Below are positions 33,792-43,314 of a stretch of DNA of 64,000 nucleotides, one piece after another. This stretch comes from Pseudomonas laurylsulfativorans (GTDB lineage Bacteria; Pseudomonadota; Gammaproteobacteria; Pseudomonadales; Pseudomonadaceae): positions 682,001-746,000 of the forward strand of contig NZ_MUJK01000002.1 in assembly GCF_002906155.1 (NCBI RefSeq). The letters are read 5' to 3'. Position numbers and translations under genes: made by a program. How positions within the stretch are numbered: the stretch's first letter is position 1; every line of letters begins with the position of its first letter. Under the pieces are notes generated by a model. The model saw nothing but the letters and a program-made list of their open reading frames with translations. It was not told where the DNA came from and searched no databases.

Positions 33792-34250
33792 TCAGTTCTC
33801 CAGAACGTCGAGCACGCCAAGTGGTAGCGGCACGTCCATCAACTTGTCGAACAGCAGGTAGAGGCCGACGGCCATCAGGCTGATGATCACGATGCTTGGC
33901 AGCCATCGACCGCCATACAGACGGGCCATGGGCACGCCGATCAAGATGCTGGCGACGATGAAACCCAGGGGTTCGAACGTGCCGGCGAACACTAGCAACA
34001 GCACTACGCAGATGCCGATCTTGGTCAGGGTTTCGCGGTCCAGTGGCGGCTCGTCAGCACTGTGCTTGATCGGTGCCGGACGGAACACCATGTACAACAG
34101 CGCCGAGCCCATCAGGCCAAGCATCAAAAGCGGAAAGGCCCGAGGCCCCACCGGTTCGTAGGAAAAAGCCGCTTGGTACGGCCACGCCATCAATGCCAGG
34201 CCGAGACAGGCCAGCAACAGCACCGAGGCGAAAATGCGTTGTAAGAGCAT
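33792..34250 (-). CDS. tctB: Tripartite tricarboxylate transporter small permease
   Basis: The 152-aa membrane protein has four helices (about 5-24, 38-56, 80-100, 112-145). It matches TctB, with GPRAFPLLMLGLMG near residues 36-49 and the closing FDKLMDVPLPLG. It accompanies TctA in the inner membrane. The gene lies between tctC and tctA with minimal spacing. Confidence 0.88.
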   Translation of the reverse strand: MLLQRIFASVLLLACLGLALMAWPYQAAFSYEPVGPRAFPLLMLGLMGSALLYMVFRPAPIKHSADEPPLDRETLTKIGICVVLLLVFAGTFEPLGFIVASILIGVPMARLYGGRWLPSIVIISLMAVGLYLLFDKLMDVPLPLGVLDVLEN

Positions 34251-34308
34251 GGGGAACTCCTGTGCCGCGACTCCGTGAAGGGGAGTCGCGGCTGCTAGAC
34301 AGAGGCGA

Positions 34309-35286
34309 TCACTGGATCAGGCCGAACTCTTTGGCCAGCACTTTGTAGTCGGCAACTTGCTTCTTCACATAGGTGTCCAGTTCCGGGCCGGTCATGGCGA
34401 ACGGAAACAGTTCACGCTGGTCGCGCAGCTTGGCGAACTCAGGGGAGGCCAGCAGTTTGTCGAAGGAGTCTTTCCACCAGGCGTAGTCTTCGTCGCTGAC
34501 TTTTGGCCCGAGGTAGAAGCCGCGCACCACTGGCCAGACGATGTCGTAGCCTTGCTCGCGGGCAGTCGGGATGTCCTTCATTTCCGGCTCGTCCAAACGC
34601 TTGTCGGAGAACACCGCCAGCAGGCGCATGTCGCCGCTCTGGATGTGCGGCATGGAGTCGGAGATGTCGGTGCTGCCAACCTGGATGTGGCCGCCGAGCA
34701 GCGCGGTGGCAATCTCGCCGCCACCTTCGAGGGCTACGTAACGCAGGTCACGGGGGTTGATCCCGGCGGCCTTGGCGATCAGCGCAGTCTGCATCCAGTC
34801 CTGGCTACCGACGGTGCCGCCGGAGCCGATCACCACTTTGCTCGGATCTTTCTTCAGCGCCTGGACGAGATCGTCGAGGGTCTTGTAGGGCGAATCGCTC
34901 TTCACGGCGATGGCGCCGTAGCTGGTGCCGACGGCGGCCAGCCAGCGCACGTTGCTTTCATCGAAACGACCGAACTTGCCTTGGGCCAGGTTCAGCAGCG
35001 AACCGCTGGACCAGGCCACCAGGGTTCCGGCATCGGCCGGACGCTGGGCGACCACCGCGTTGTACGCCACCGCGCCGACACCGCCGGGCATGTAGGTCAC
35101 GCGCATCGGTTTGGTCAGCAGTTTTTCGTTGATCAGCGCGCTTTGCGCTAGTTTGCAGGTCAGGTCGAAACCACCGCCGGGCGAGGCCGGGGCGATGCAT
35201 TCCGGGCGTTTTGGCTCGGCCATGAGTTGGCCGGCGAACAGCACACAGCTGGCGGCGAGGGCGAAACGGCGCATTGATCGACTCAT
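34309..35286 (-). CDS. tctC: Tripartite tricarboxylate transporter substrate-binding protein
   Basis: The 325-aa periplasmic protein has a signal peptide (MSRSMRRFALAASCVLFAGQ, cleavage after LMA near 23). It has the TctC/Bug fold: PASPGGGFDLTCKLAQ, YMPGGVGAVAYNAVV and VIGSGGTVGSQDWMQT. It delivers tricarboxylates to TctAB. Start set by the signal peptide. An A-rich ARN-repeat precedes the ribosome site (35303-35314), a likely Hfq/Crc catabolite-control element. The divergent tctDE pair probably regulates it. Confidence 0.92.
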   Translation of the reverse strand: MSRSMRRFALAASCVLFAGQLMAEPKRPECIAPASPGGGFDLTCKLAQSALINEKLLTKPMRVTYMPGGVGAVAYNAVVAQRPADAGTLVAWSSGSLLNLAQGKFGRFDESNVRWLAAVGTSYGAIAVKSDSPYKTLDDLVQALKKDPSKVVIGSGGTVGSQDWMQTALIAKAAGINPRDLRYVALEGGGEIATALLGGHIQVGSTDISDSMPHIQSGDMRLLAVFSDKRLDEPEMKDIPTAREQGYDIVWPVVRGFYLGPKVSDEDYAWWKDSFDKLLASPEFAKLRDQRELFPFAMTGPELDTYVKKQVADYKVLAKEFGLIQ

Positions 35287-35302
35287 TTTTGTCTCCACTG
35301 GA

Positions 35303-35314
35303 GTTTTTGTTTTT
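35303..35314 (-). promoter_or_regulatory. Hfq/Crc-type (ARN)4 site before tctC
   Basis: The minus-strand RNA reads AAA-AAC-AAA-AAC, ending 16 nt before the ATG and next to the GGAG ribosome site. This is the A-rich motif bound by Hfq with Crc in carbon catabolite repression in Pseudomonas. Confidence 0.6.
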
Positions 35315-35728
35315 CGGAATGATTCAGGTGCGACGATTTCGCACGGTGCTGGCGCGTTCGAATCCGTACGGACTGAACGACGAGCAGCCGGCTTCGGCGC
35401 TGGCAAGCGTAAACATCGGGGAGCGAGAGAAGGGGTGGGGCGGGCAAGCCTGAAGCTGTGTAGACAGCATGGTGCAATACCTCGGTTATTGTTCTTATTG
35501 ACGAAAACGCTTCGAGGCGTTTTTCGGTAGTTACATGTCAAGGCACGTTTTCAAACTACGATTCGATGGTCGGCAGTCGAAACCATCCGTGGGACGACTC
35601 TAACGACCCAACCTTTCGCTAACCTTTCAGCGGGCTTTCACGGTTTTTCGGGCTTCACAGCGACGATTGCGGCTGTAAACTCCGCGCCAAAGAATGGCGT
35701 CGACCATCCCTGAATGAGGTAAAGATCC
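35315..35728. other. Divergent regulatory region between tctC and tctD
   Basis: It holds no credible gene. A hairpin AAAACGC-TTCGAG-GCGTTTT lies at 35504-35523 and could end the tctC leader or a small transcript. Promoters for both operons are expected here but not resolved. Confidence 0.4.
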
Positions 35729-36400
35729 ATGCGTGTTCTGCTCGTCGAAGACCATTTGCAGCTCGCCGAAAGTGTTGCCCAGGCGCTCAAGAGCACCGGG
35801 TTGACCGTGGACGTCCTGCACGATGGCGTGGCAGCCGACCTCGCGCTGGGCAGCGAGGAATACGCCATGGCGATCCTCGACGTCGGCTTGCCGCGCATGG
35901 ATGGTTTCGAAGTGCTGGCGCGACTGCGGGCGCGGGGCAAGAATCTGCCGGTGTTGATGCTGACCGCCCGCAGCGACGTCAAGGATCGGGTCCACGGCCT
36001 GAACCTCGGCGCCGACGATTACCTGGCCAAGCCGTTCGAACTGACCGAACTCGAAGCCCGGGTCAAAGCCTTGCTGCGACGCAGTGTGCTGGGCGGTGAG
36101 CGCATTCAGCGTTGCGGTGTGCTGGCCTATGACCTGGAAACCCGGCGCTTCACCCTCGGTGAAGAATTGCTGACCCTGACCTCCCGCGAACAGGCTGTAC
36201 TCGAAGCCCTGATCGCGCGCCCCGGTCGGGTGATGAGCAAGGAGCAACTGGCGTCGCAAGTGTTCGGTCTCGATGAAGAGGCCAGCCCTGATGCGATCGA
36301 AATCTACGTGCACCGCCTGCGCAAGAAACTCGATGGCCAGCCCGTCGCCATCGTGACCTTCCGCGGCCTCGGTTATTTGCTGGAAAGCCGCGATGCATAA
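35729..36400 (+). CDS. tctD: OmpR-family response regulator of tricarboxylate transport
   Basis: The 223-aa protein has a receiver domain (1-118) with acidic pocket ED (8-9), phosphorylated Asp51 in AILDVGLPR and Lys101 in YLAKPF. A winged-helix DNA-binding domain follows (about 125-220; LTLTSREQAVLEALIARPGR ... IVTFRGLGYLL). It is paired with the kinase gene, which it overlaps by 8 nt. Placement beside tctCBA supports the TctD name: citrate-responsive activation of the transporter. Confidence 0.9.
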   Translation: MRVLLVEDHLQLAESVAQALKSTGLTVDVLHDGVAADLALGSEEYAMAILDVGLPRMDGFEVLARLRARGKNLPVLMLTARSDVKDRVHGLNLGADDYLAKPFELTELEARVKALLRRSVLGGERIQRCGVLAYDLETRRFTLGEELLTLTSREQAVLEALIARPGRVMSKEQLASQVFGLDEEASPDAIEIYVHRLRKKLDGQPVAIVTFRGLGYLLESRDA

Positions 36401-37781
36401 GCCCAGCAGCCTGCGCTGGCGGTTGCTGTGGAACCTGGCGCTGTTGCTGGTGGTGTTGATGCTGGCCAGTGGTTTGAGCGCCTACTGGAACGGCCGAGAG
36501 GCCGCCGACACGGCCTATGACCGGACCCTGTTGGCCTCGGCGCGGACCATCGCCGCCGGCGTCTCCCAGCGCGACGGTACCCTGAGTGCCGACGTTCCTT
36601 ACGTGGCCCTCGATACGTTTGCCTACGACAGTGCCGGGCGCATTTTCTACCTGGTCAACGACATCAATCAGAAGCTGATTTCCGGTTACGAAAACCTGCC
36701 CGCGCCACCGCCGGGAACGCCGCGCACCGATGACTATCCGGCGCTGGCGCGTTTCTACAACGCCCAGTACCGCGGGCAGAACGTGCGTGTGGTGAGCCTG
36801 CTCAAGCCGGTGAGCGAGCCGAACATGAACGGCATGGCGGAAATCCGCGTGGCGGAAACCGATGAAGCGCGCGTCAGTATGGCCCGCAGTCTGGCGGCCG
36901 ACACCTTGCTGCGCCTGGGCATGCTGGCAATCGGTGCGTTGATGCTGGTGTGGTTTGCGGTGAGTGCCGCGTTGCGTCCGCTGGAGCGCTTGCGCACGGC
37001 GGTGGAGGAGCGTCAGCCGGACGATCTGCGCCCCCTGCCATTGGTAGAGGTGCAGCGCGAATTGTGGCCGTTGGTGCGTGCACTCAATCACTTTACCGAG
37101 CGTTTGCGCGGGCAGTTCGAGAAGCAGGCGCAATTCATCGCCGATGCCGCCCATGAATTGCGTACACCACTGGCGGCGCTCAAGGCGCGACTGGAGCTGG
37201 GCATGCGCTCGGCCGAGCCCGATACCTGGCGCAGCACGCTGGAGACCGCCGCCCAGGGCACTGATCGCTTGACCCATCTGGCCAATCAGTTGCTTTCCCT
37301 GGCACGGGTCGAAAACGGCGCGAGGGCGATTGCCGAGGGTGGTGCGCAGTTACTCGACCTGAGTCAATTGGCTCGGGAGCTGGGTATGGCCATGGCGCCA
37401 CTGGCCCACAAGCGCGGCATCGCACTGGCGCTGGAAGCCGATGAACCTGTCTGGTTGCGGGGCGAACCGACGCTATTGAACGAGCTGCTGAGCAATCTGG
37501 TGGACAACGCACTGGCTCACACGCCGCCGGGTGGCAACGTGATTCTGCGGGTCTCGGCGCCTGCCGTGCTGGAAGTCGAAGATGATGGCCCCGGCATTCC
37601 TCTTGAGGAGCGCGATCGGGTATTCGAGCGCTTTTACCGGCGCAATCAGCAAGTGGCCGGATCAGGGTTGGGATTGGCGATTGTCGGCGAGATCTGCCGC
37701 GCGCATCTGGCGCAGATCAGTCTGCATGATGGTGAGCATGCAGGGTTGAAGGTGAGGGTGAGTTTTGTAGCGGGAGAATAG
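36393..37781 (+). CDS. tctE: Sensor histidine kinase of tricarboxylate transport
   Basis: The 462-aa protein has TM1 at about 10-30, a periplasmic sensor of about 135 residues (2CSK_N type) and TM2 at about 170-190. A short HAMP linker follows, then HisKA with the phospho-acceptor His in DAAHELRTPLAALKA. The HATPase domain has NLVDNALAHTPPGGN, DDGPGIP and GSGLGLAIV boxes. It phosphorylates TctD. Translation is coupled by the 8-nt overlap. It ends just before a REPIN. Confidence 0.9.
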   Translation: MHKPSSLRWRLLWNLALLLVVLMLASGLSAYWNGREAADTAYDRTLLASARTIAAGVSQRDGTLSADVPYVALDTFAYDSAGRIFYLVNDINQKLISGYENLPAPPPGTPRTDDYPALARFYNAQYRGQNVRVVSLLKPVSEPNMNGMAEIRVAETDEARVSMARSLAADTLLRLGMLAIGALMLVWFAVSAALRPLERLRTAVEERQPDDLRPLPLVEVQRELWPLVRALNHFTERLRGQFEKQAQFIADAAHELRTPLAALKARLELGMRSAEPDTWRSTLETAAQGTDRLTHLANQLLSLARVENGARAIAEGGAQLLDLSQLARELGMAMAPLAHKRGIALALEADEPVWLRGEPTLLNELLSNLVDNALAHTPPGGNVILRVSAPAVLEVEDDGPGIPLEERDRVFERFYRRNQQVAGSGLGLAIVGEICRAHLAQISLHDGEHAGLKVRVSFVAGE

Positions 37782-37791
37782 CCACAACACC

Positions 37792-37924
37792 TGTGGCGAG
37801 GGGGCTTGCCCCCGTTGGGCTGCGAAGCGGCCCCGAATCAAGCACCGCGTATTCTCGGGTAAACCGCATCTATCGATTTTACGGCTGCCTTGCAGCCGAA
37901 CGGGGGCAAGCCCCCTCGCCACAA
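37792..37924. repeat. REPIN (GTGGCGAGGGGG type)
   Basis: TGTGGCGAGGGGGCTTGCCC and its inverted copy enclose about 75 nt between convergent tctE and the HDOD gene. Confidence 0.9.
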
Positions 37925-37927
37925 AGA

Positions 37928-38749
37928 TCAGTAAAACATCGTGCGTGTTTCTTCCAGGTCGGCGCACATCGCCTCGTCGTCAAAATCGATTCCGAGCGTC
38001 CTGAAGGCCGGCACATTCAAGGCATCGAGACTGGCGAGCGGATGTTCGGTGTTCCGCAGGCAATACAGGCTGGCCACCTGCACCAGATCCACATAGTCGA
38101 TCTGCGCAGACTGGCGATTGAAGTTCAGGTATAGCTGTGGCACTTGCACCAGCATGTCGGGAAATTCCCAGACCCTGAGCAGTTTTTCCCCAATCAGTGG
38201 ATGAATCTGGTCGATCACATGGTTGAGGCTGACCGGGTCGGACAGCAGCTCATAGTGATCTTCGGCGTAGGTCAGGATCGGCAGCACGCCGATCTGATGC
38301 ACCAGCCCGCCAAGGGCGGCCTGGTCAGGCTTGAGCCGGGTGTAACTGCGGCACAGGGCATAGCTGACGCCAGCGATTTCCAGGCTTTCGCGCCAGACTT
38401 CCCGCATCTTTTTTTCCACCACCTCGGAGCGGGCATGGAAAATCTGCTCCATGACCAGGCCGATCGCCAGATTGCAGCTGTAGTTGATGCCCAGGCGCGT
38501 GATCGCGGTATGCAGGTCGGTCACTTCCTGAGTCGCGCGCAACAGCGGGCTGTTGACCACTTTGATCAGGCGTGCCGACAACGCGGTATCACGGCCGATC
38601 ACTTTGCTCAGGGTGCTGACGCTGACTTCCGGGTTTTCCGCGGCCTTGCGAATCTGCAGGGCCACCTCCGGTAACGTTGGCAGAACCAGGTCATCGTTAT
38701 TGATGGCCTCAACCAAATCCTGTTGGACCTTTTCCGCCAGCTCGCTCAT
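37928..38749 (-). CDS. HDOD domain signalling protein
   Basis: The 273-aa cytosolic protein is an HDOD domain over most of its length. LPTLPEVALQIRKAAENPE (about 23-41) opens the domain, then VSVSTLSKVIGRDTALSARLIKVVNSP, and GGLVHQIGVLPIL in place of a catalytic HD pair. HDOD proteins lack phosphodiesterase activity and act as protein-interaction modules in motility, biofilm or cell-cycle control. No output domain is attached. Divergent from nothing; stands between a REPIN and ygfZ. Confidence 0.85.
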   Translation of the reverse strand: MSELAEKVQQDLVEAINNDDLVLPTLPEVALQIRKAAENPEVSVSTLSKVIGRDTALSARLIKVVNSPLLRATQEVTDLHTAITRLGINYSCNLAIGLVMEQIFHARSEVVEKKMREVWRESLEIAGVSYALCRSYTRLKPDQAALGGLVHQIGVLPILTYAEDHYELLSDPVSLNHVIDQIHPLIGEKLLRVWEFPDMLVQVPQLYLNFNRQSAQIDYVDLVQVASLYCLRNTEHPLASLDALNVPAFRTLGIDFDDEAMCADLEETRTMFY

Positions 38750-38783
38750 TTAGTCTCTCTAGGTGTTGCGCAAAGTGCTGCCG

Positions 38784-39725
38784 TTATTGCTGGATTTCGC
38801 GATCGCGGTCCAGTTCATAAGGCAGGTCGAGCAGCTGCAAGGACGGCCCTTCGAGGGCGCCCAGGTGGATGTCTCCACTTTCTGCTGCTTCGGCTTGCAA
38901 CACAGCCAGGAGTTCAACGTTTTGCCCGGTGCGGGCAGCCAGCACCACTTCGCCGATGGAGCTGCCGTGGGTCGGGGAAAACAGCGCGATACCCGGTTCA
39001 GGCAGCTCGCTGGCAGCCAGTTGCAGGCGATACAGGCGGCGCTTGAGTTTGCCCAGGTATTGCATCCGCGCGACGATTTCCTGCCCGGTGTAGCAACCTT
39101 TCTTGAAGCTCACGCCGCCGACCGCTTGCAGGTTGAGCATCTGCGGGATGAACAACTCGCGGGTGCCGGGCATGACCTGGCCGATCCCTGCGCGGACCTG
39201 GCCCAGCAGCCATTGATTCAGTTCAGCTTCGCTCAGCACCGCCGATAGCTTGCCTTTGACCACATCGGCTTGACCGGCGTCGACCCACAACTCGGCGCGT
39301 TGCGGCGAGACACGGATGGCGATCAGCCCATCGTTGCGCACGACGCTGTCGGTTTCTGCCGGCAGGTCCAGGCCGAGGCTGACCAGTGCAGCATCGCCAT
39401 GATCAACGCCGAAACGGACCCAGGCGGCACTTTCGTCGGTCAGTTTCGACTTGGAAAACACCGCGTATTTCTTCAGGTCCGCCAGTTGCGGTTCGAGCAA
39501 CTCGGTGGCCATGGCCAGGACCACGCCGTCCCCTTCGAGCAAGATGCGGAAACTCGATTGCATCCGGCCTTTTTGCGTGCAGCGCGCCCCAAGGCTGGCC
39601 CGGGTTTCGCTCAAGTAATTGAGGTTGCAAGTCAATTGGCCTTGCAGGAATTTGCTGGCGTCCGCGCCGCGGACCGCGAGAACGCCCTCATGAGAAAGGG
39701 TGCAGAAAAAAGCAGAATCGGCCAT
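38784..39725 (-). CDS. ygfZ: Folate-binding YgfZ protein (Fe-S cluster maintenance)
   Basis: The 313-aa protein has the folate-binding aminomethyltransferase-like fold. The YgfZ fingerprint GVSFKKGCYTGQEIVARMQY (about 211-230) includes the conserved Cys, and KFLQGQLTCNLNYL is near the N-terminus. It helps maintain or repair certain Fe-S enzymes with tetrahydrofolate. It is divergent from sdhE, matching the usual Pseudomonas and enterobacterial gene order. Confidence 0.92.
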   Translation of the reverse strand: MADSAFFCTLSHEGVLAVRGADASKFLQGQLTCNLNYLSETRASLGARCTQKGRMQSSFRILLEGDGVVLAMATELLEPQLADLKKYAVFSKSKLTDESAAWVRFGVDHGDAALVSLGLDLPAETDSVVRNDGLIAIRVSPQRAELWVDAGQADVVKGKLSAVLSEAELNQWLLGQVRAGIGQVMPGTRELFIPQMLNLQAVGGVSFKKGCYTGQEIVARMQYLGKLKRRLYRLQLAASELPEPGIALFSPTHGSSIGEVVLAARTGQNVELLAVLQAEAAESGDIHLGALEGPSLQLLDLPYELDRDREIQQ

Positions 39726-39873
39726 GGGTCATCGCAGGGTAAAGAGTCTGGCGGACATCATAAGGGGGCGCCTTCGAAATGGGTAGTTCACAAAGGATCA
39801 CCGGTCCCGACCAAAGCCGACTGTTCGACGGGGCGCGGGCCTGTATACTTGCGGCCTATTTGAGGAGCGCTCC

Positions 39874-40128
39874 ATGGTCGAAGATGTTGAACTGAACCGC
39901 CTCTTTTGGCACAGCCGCCGCGGCATGCTTGAGCTTGACGTGTTGCTGGTGCCGTTCACGAAAGAGGTTTACGCAACGCTCAATGAGGTAGATCGCGCGT
40001 TGTACGTCCGACTGCTGACGTGTGAGGATCAGGACATGTTCGGCTGGTTCATGGAACGCAGCGAATCCGAGGATCCTGAGCTGCAACGCATGGTTCGCAT
40101 GATCCTGGATCGTGTCCAGCCCAAGTAA
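39874..40128 (+). CDS. sdhE: Succinate dehydrogenase FAD assembly factor
   Basis: The 84-aa five-helix protein has the RGxxE flavinylation motif [11 protein letters not shown] (about 15-25) and a closing [17 protein letters not shown]. It promotes covalent FAD attachment to succinate dehydrogenase and fumarate reductase. Overlaps ygfX by 17 nt. Confidence 0.95.
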   Translation: MVEDVELNRLFWHSRRGMLELDVLLVPFTKEVYATLNEVDRALYVRLLTCEDQDMFGWFMERSESEDPELQRMVRMILDRVQPK

Positions 40129-40564
40129 CGGGTTCGAATGCCGCTGGCATGCCTCTCGGCAGTTGCTGGCGGCGTATCTTTTTGTCCAGCTGTTCGCGCT
40201 GGGTTCTTTGTTTTTACTGTCGATTCCGGTCTGGGCCAGTTCGCTCGGCGTTGTGCTGTGCGTGGCTCACGGGTTTTGGTCGCTGCCCCGGCAGATCCTG
40301 CTGACGCACCCACAGGCCTTTTGCGGCTTGCGGCGCGATGCCGATGGTTGGCAGTTATGGAGTCGAGCGAAAGGTTGGCAACCCGTACAATTGCGACCGG
40401 ACAGCCTGGCATTGCCGTTGATTGTGGTACTGCGTTTTCGTCTGCATGGGGAGCGCCGGGTCAGGGCCATTTGCGTGCCCCGGGATGCGCAGGCGGCGGA
40501 TGTGCACCGACGCCTGCGGGTCCGGCTCAAATTCAGCCGACGTAGGTGGGCGGCACCAGAATAG
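40112..40564 (+). CDS. ygfX: YgfX (CptA-like) inner-membrane protein
   Basis: The 150-aa protein has two adjacent membrane helices (about 17-57) and a basic cytosolic C-terminal domain. This is the YgfX/CptA pattern, and the gene is fused in operon to sdhE as in many gammaproteobacteria. CptA was described in E. coli as acting on cytoskeletal proteins, but the role is debated. Its last 32 bp overlap the convergent nadB gene end. Confidence 0.85.
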   Translation: MSSPSNGFECRWHASRQLLAAYLFVQLFALGSLFLLSIPVWASSLGVVLCVAHGFWSLPRQILLTHPQAFCGLRRDADGWQLWSRAKGWQPVQLRPDSLALPLIVVLRFRLHGERRVRAICVPRDAQAADVHRRLRVRLKFSRRRWAAPE

Positions 40565-42149
40565 TGTCCAGCGCGACCGGCAACATGTCCGGGTAGTCGA
40601 GGGTGTAATGCAGGCCACGGCTTTCCTTGCGCTCCATGGCTGACAGAATCATCAGCTCGGCCACTTGGGCCAGGTTGCGCAGTTCAATCAGGTCTCTGCT
40701 CACTTTATAGTTGCTGTAGAACTCGTCGATTTCATCCAGCAAAAGTTGCACGCGGTGTTGCGCCCGTTGCAGGCGCTTGTTGGTGCGCACGATGCCGACG
40801 TAGTCCCACATGAACCGCCGCAGCTCATCCCAGTTGTGCGCAATGATCACGTCTTCATCGGAATCGGTGACCTGGCTTGCGTCCCAGGCGGGAAGGGGGG
40901 CTGGCATCGAAACACGGGGCAACTGTTCGATAATGTCCGCGGCCGCCGAGCGGGCATAGACGAAACATTCCAACAGCGAGTTGCTGGCCATGCGGTTGGC
41001 ACCGTGCAGGCCGGTGAAACTGGTCTCGCCAATGGCGTACAGCCCCGGCACATCGGTACGACCCTGTTGATCGACCATCACGCCGCCGCAGGTGTAGTGC
41101 GCCGCTGGGACCACCGGAATCGGTTGCTTGGTGATGTCGATGGAAAATTCCAGGCAGCGTTCGTACACCGTCGGGAAGTGCGTCTTGATAAAGGCTTCAG
41201 GCTTGTGGCTGATGTCCAGGTAGACGCAATCGACACCCAGGCGTTTCATTTCATGGTCGATGGCCCGGGCGACGATGTCCCGTGGTGCCAACTCGGCCCG
41301 TGGGTCGAAGCGCTGCATGAAACGCTCGCCGTTGGGTAGCTTGAGGTGCGCACCTTCGCCCCGCAGGGCTTCGGTGACAAGGAAGCTCTTGGCTTGCGGG
41401 TGATACAGGCAAGTGGGGTGGAACTGATTGAATTCCAGGTTCGCAACCCGGCAGCCCGAGCGCCAGGCCATGGCGATGCCATCGCCGCAGGCACCGTCAG
41501 GGTTACTGGTGTACAGGTAAACCTTGGCCGCGCCACCGGAGGCGAGGATCACAAAACGGGCGCCATAAGTGTCGACTTCACCGGTGCCGCGATTGAGCAC
41601 ATAAGCACCGAGGCAGCGATCACCTTCCAGGCCCAGGCGTTTCTCCGTGATCAGGTCAACCGCAACCCGCTGTTCCAGCAGTTCGATGTTCGGGCGTTTC
41701 CTGGCCTGGTCGAGCAGGGTGGTGAAAATGGCGGCGCCCGTGGCATCGGCGGCGTGGATGATGCGCCGATGGCTGTGACCACCCTCGCGGGTCAGGTGGA
41801 ACTCGAACCCGCCATCTTCGTTACTCGACTGTTCATCGCGGGTAAAGGGCACGCCCTGGTCGATCAGCCATTGAATCGCTTCCTTGCTGTGCTCGACGGT
41901 GAAGCGCACGGCGTCCTCGTGGCACAGGCCGCCGCCGGCATTGAGCGTGTCATCGACATGGGACTCAACGGTGTCGGTGTCATCCAGCACGGCTGCAACG
42001 CCGCCCTGGGCCCAGAAAGTCGAGCCATTGGCGAGGTTGCCCTTGCTCAGAACGGCAATGCGCAAATGACCGGGCAAGGTCAGCGCAAGGCTCAAGCCGG
42101 CAGCCCCGCTGCCAATTACCAGAACATCGTGTTGAAACTGTTGGCTCAT
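40533..42149 (-). CDS. nadB: L-aspartate oxidase
   Basis: The 538-aa flavoprotein has the FAD-binding motif [13 protein letters not shown] near residue 10. Other features are [32 protein letters not shown] (active-site His region), HPTCLYHP and the capping [19 protein letters not shown]. It oxidises L-aspartate to iminoaspartate, the first step of NAD synthesis. The start at 42149 (MSQQFQHD) is preferred to the longer frame. Convergent with and overlapping ygfX. Confidence 0.95.
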   Translation of the reverse strand: MSQQFQHDVLVIGSGAAGLSLALTLPGHLRIAVLSKGNLANGSTFWAQGGVAAVLDDTDTVESHVDDTLNAGGGLCHEDAVRFTVEHSKEAIQWLIDQGVPFTRDEQSSNEDGGFEFHLTREGGHSHRRIIHAADATGAAIFTTLLDQARKRPNIELLEQRVAVDLITEKRLGLEGDRCLGAYVLNRGTGEVDTYGARFVILASGGAAKVYLYTSNPDGACGDGIAMAWRSGCRVANLEFNQFHPTCLYHPQAKSFLVTEALRGEGAHLKLPNGERFMQRFDPRAELAPRDIVARAIDHEMKRLGVDCVYLDISHKPEAFIKTHFPTVYERCLEFSIDITKQPIPVVPAAHYTCGGVMVDQQGRTDVPGLYAIGETSFTGLHGANRMASNSLLECFVYARSAAADIIEQLPRVSMPAPLPAWDASQVTDSDEDVIIAHNWDELRRFMWDYVGIVRTNKRLQRAQHRVQLLLDEIDEFYSNYKVSRDLIELRNLAQVAELMILSAMERKESRGLHYTLDYPDMLPVALDTILVPPTYVG

Positions 42150-42421
42150 TTCAGGATTCCGCTCAAAGCGACCCGGGTCGGGGGTGGCGCAGCTGGATTG
42201 GCGAGTCAGCTCAGCCGCACAGCCCACTAGTATATAGAGGGGGGGAGCGGCACAATACCCGAGCTAGCATGGCATTGTGAAACTACTGTGACGCAAAACA
42301 TTGGACGCTTCGTCGGATGTTTTTCTGCCCGTTGGGCGCGAGAATGACTGTATCGCCGATTTAACAGTCTTTTTCCCATCACGGTTGCACAATGTCGGTT
42401 CGGCACAGCTATAAATATTTG

Positions 42422-42449
42422 GAACTTTTGCCAAAGGGCCAAGATCAAT
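42422..42449 (+). promoter_or_regulatory. Possible distal AlgU-type promoter
   Basis: GAACTT (42422-42427), 17 nt, then TCAAT, against the consensus GAACTT-N16/17-TCTGA. The -35 is perfect and the -10 weak. Confidence 0.4.
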
Positions 42450-42615
42450 AGACGGATGCCTGAAACAAGGGACAGTGTCGGCTTCAGTGCGGGATTGCAG
42501 TGCGATCCTTGCCGAAGAGTCCGATGACAAGATTATTCGCGCAGCCGGGTCAACTCGCGCTGCGCTTTTCGTGCGTGCCAAATTAGAGCCCGCAGGAAAC
42601 TTGCCTGGAGGGGGA

Positions 42616-42643
42616 GAACTTTTGCGAAAAGCCCGAGTCTATG
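42616..42643 (+). promoter_or_regulatory. AlgU (sigma-22) autoregulatory promoter
   Basis: GAACTT (42616-42621), 16 nt, then TCTATG (42638-42643), a close match to the AlgU/RpoE consensus, about 60 bp before the algU ATG. It supports autoregulation of the operon. Confidence 0.8.
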
Positions 42644-42701
42644 TTTGCAAGTCTGGTGGTTTACTTCTGCAAGCCTCCTCCGAGCTCATCGAGGAGTGTT
42701 C

Positions 42702-43283
42702 ATGCTAACCCAGGAAGAGGATCAGCAACTGGTCGAACGCGTTCAGCGCGGCGACAAGCGTGCTTTCGATCTGCTAGTGCTGAAATACCAGCACAAAATT
42801 CTCGGGTTGATCGTGCGTTTTGTGCACGACACCCATGAAGCCCAGGATGTGGCACAAGAAGCCTTTATCAAGGCGTACCGTGCACTTGGAAATTTTCGCG
42901 GAGACAGCGCGTTTTATACGTGGCTTTACCGCATCGCCATTAACACGGCGAAAAACTATCTGGTTTCACGCGGCCGCCGGCCGCCGGATAGCGATGTCAG
43001 TTCCGAAGATGCAGAGTTCTACGATGGCGATCATGGCCTCAAGGATCTCGAGTCGCCAGAACGGGCTTTGCTGCGGGATGAGATCGAAGGCACCGTCCAT
43101 CGAACCATTCAGCAACTGCCGGAAGATTTGCGTACGGCTTTAACTTTACGTGAGTTTGATGGTCTGAGTTACGAGGACATTGCGAGTGTCATGCAATGTC
43201 CGGTAGGCACCGTGCGCTCCCGGATCTTCCGCGCCCGGGAGGCCATCGATAAAGCCCTGCAGCCGTTGTTGCAGGAAAACTAA
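42702..43283 (+). CDS. algU: RNA polymerase sigma factor AlgU (sigma-22/RpoE)
   Basis: The 193-aa ECF sigma factor has region 2 (about 20-90, with AQDVAQEAFIKAYRAL and FYTWLYRIAIN) and region 4 (135-185, LPEDLRTALTLREFDGLSYE ... TVRSRIFRAR). Length is identical to P. aeruginosa AlgU. It directs the envelope-stress and alginate regulon and is held by MucA. GAGGAG sits 6 nt before the ATG. First gene of algU-mucA-mucB-mucD. Confidence 0.97.
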   Translation: MLTQEEDQQLVERVQRGDKRAFDLLVLKYQHKILGLIVRFVHDTHEAQDVAQEAFIKAYRALGNFRGDSAFYTWLYRIAINTAKNYLVSRGRRPPDSDVSSEDAEFYDGDHGLKDLESPERALLRDEIEGTVHRTIQQLPEDLRTALTLREFDGLSYEDIASVMQCPVGTVRSRIFRAREAIDKALQPLLQEN

Positions 43284-43314
43284 AGACAGCGGCGATAGCC
43301 AAGAGAGGAACGCC

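Larger units (their letters stand above)
42150..42701. other. Regulatory region between nadB and algU
   Basis: This 552-bp divergent region has no credible gene and relatively low GC at 42280-42440. It holds at least one good and one fair AlgU-type promoter reading toward algU (separate entries). The nadB promoter should also lie here. Confidence 0.6.
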
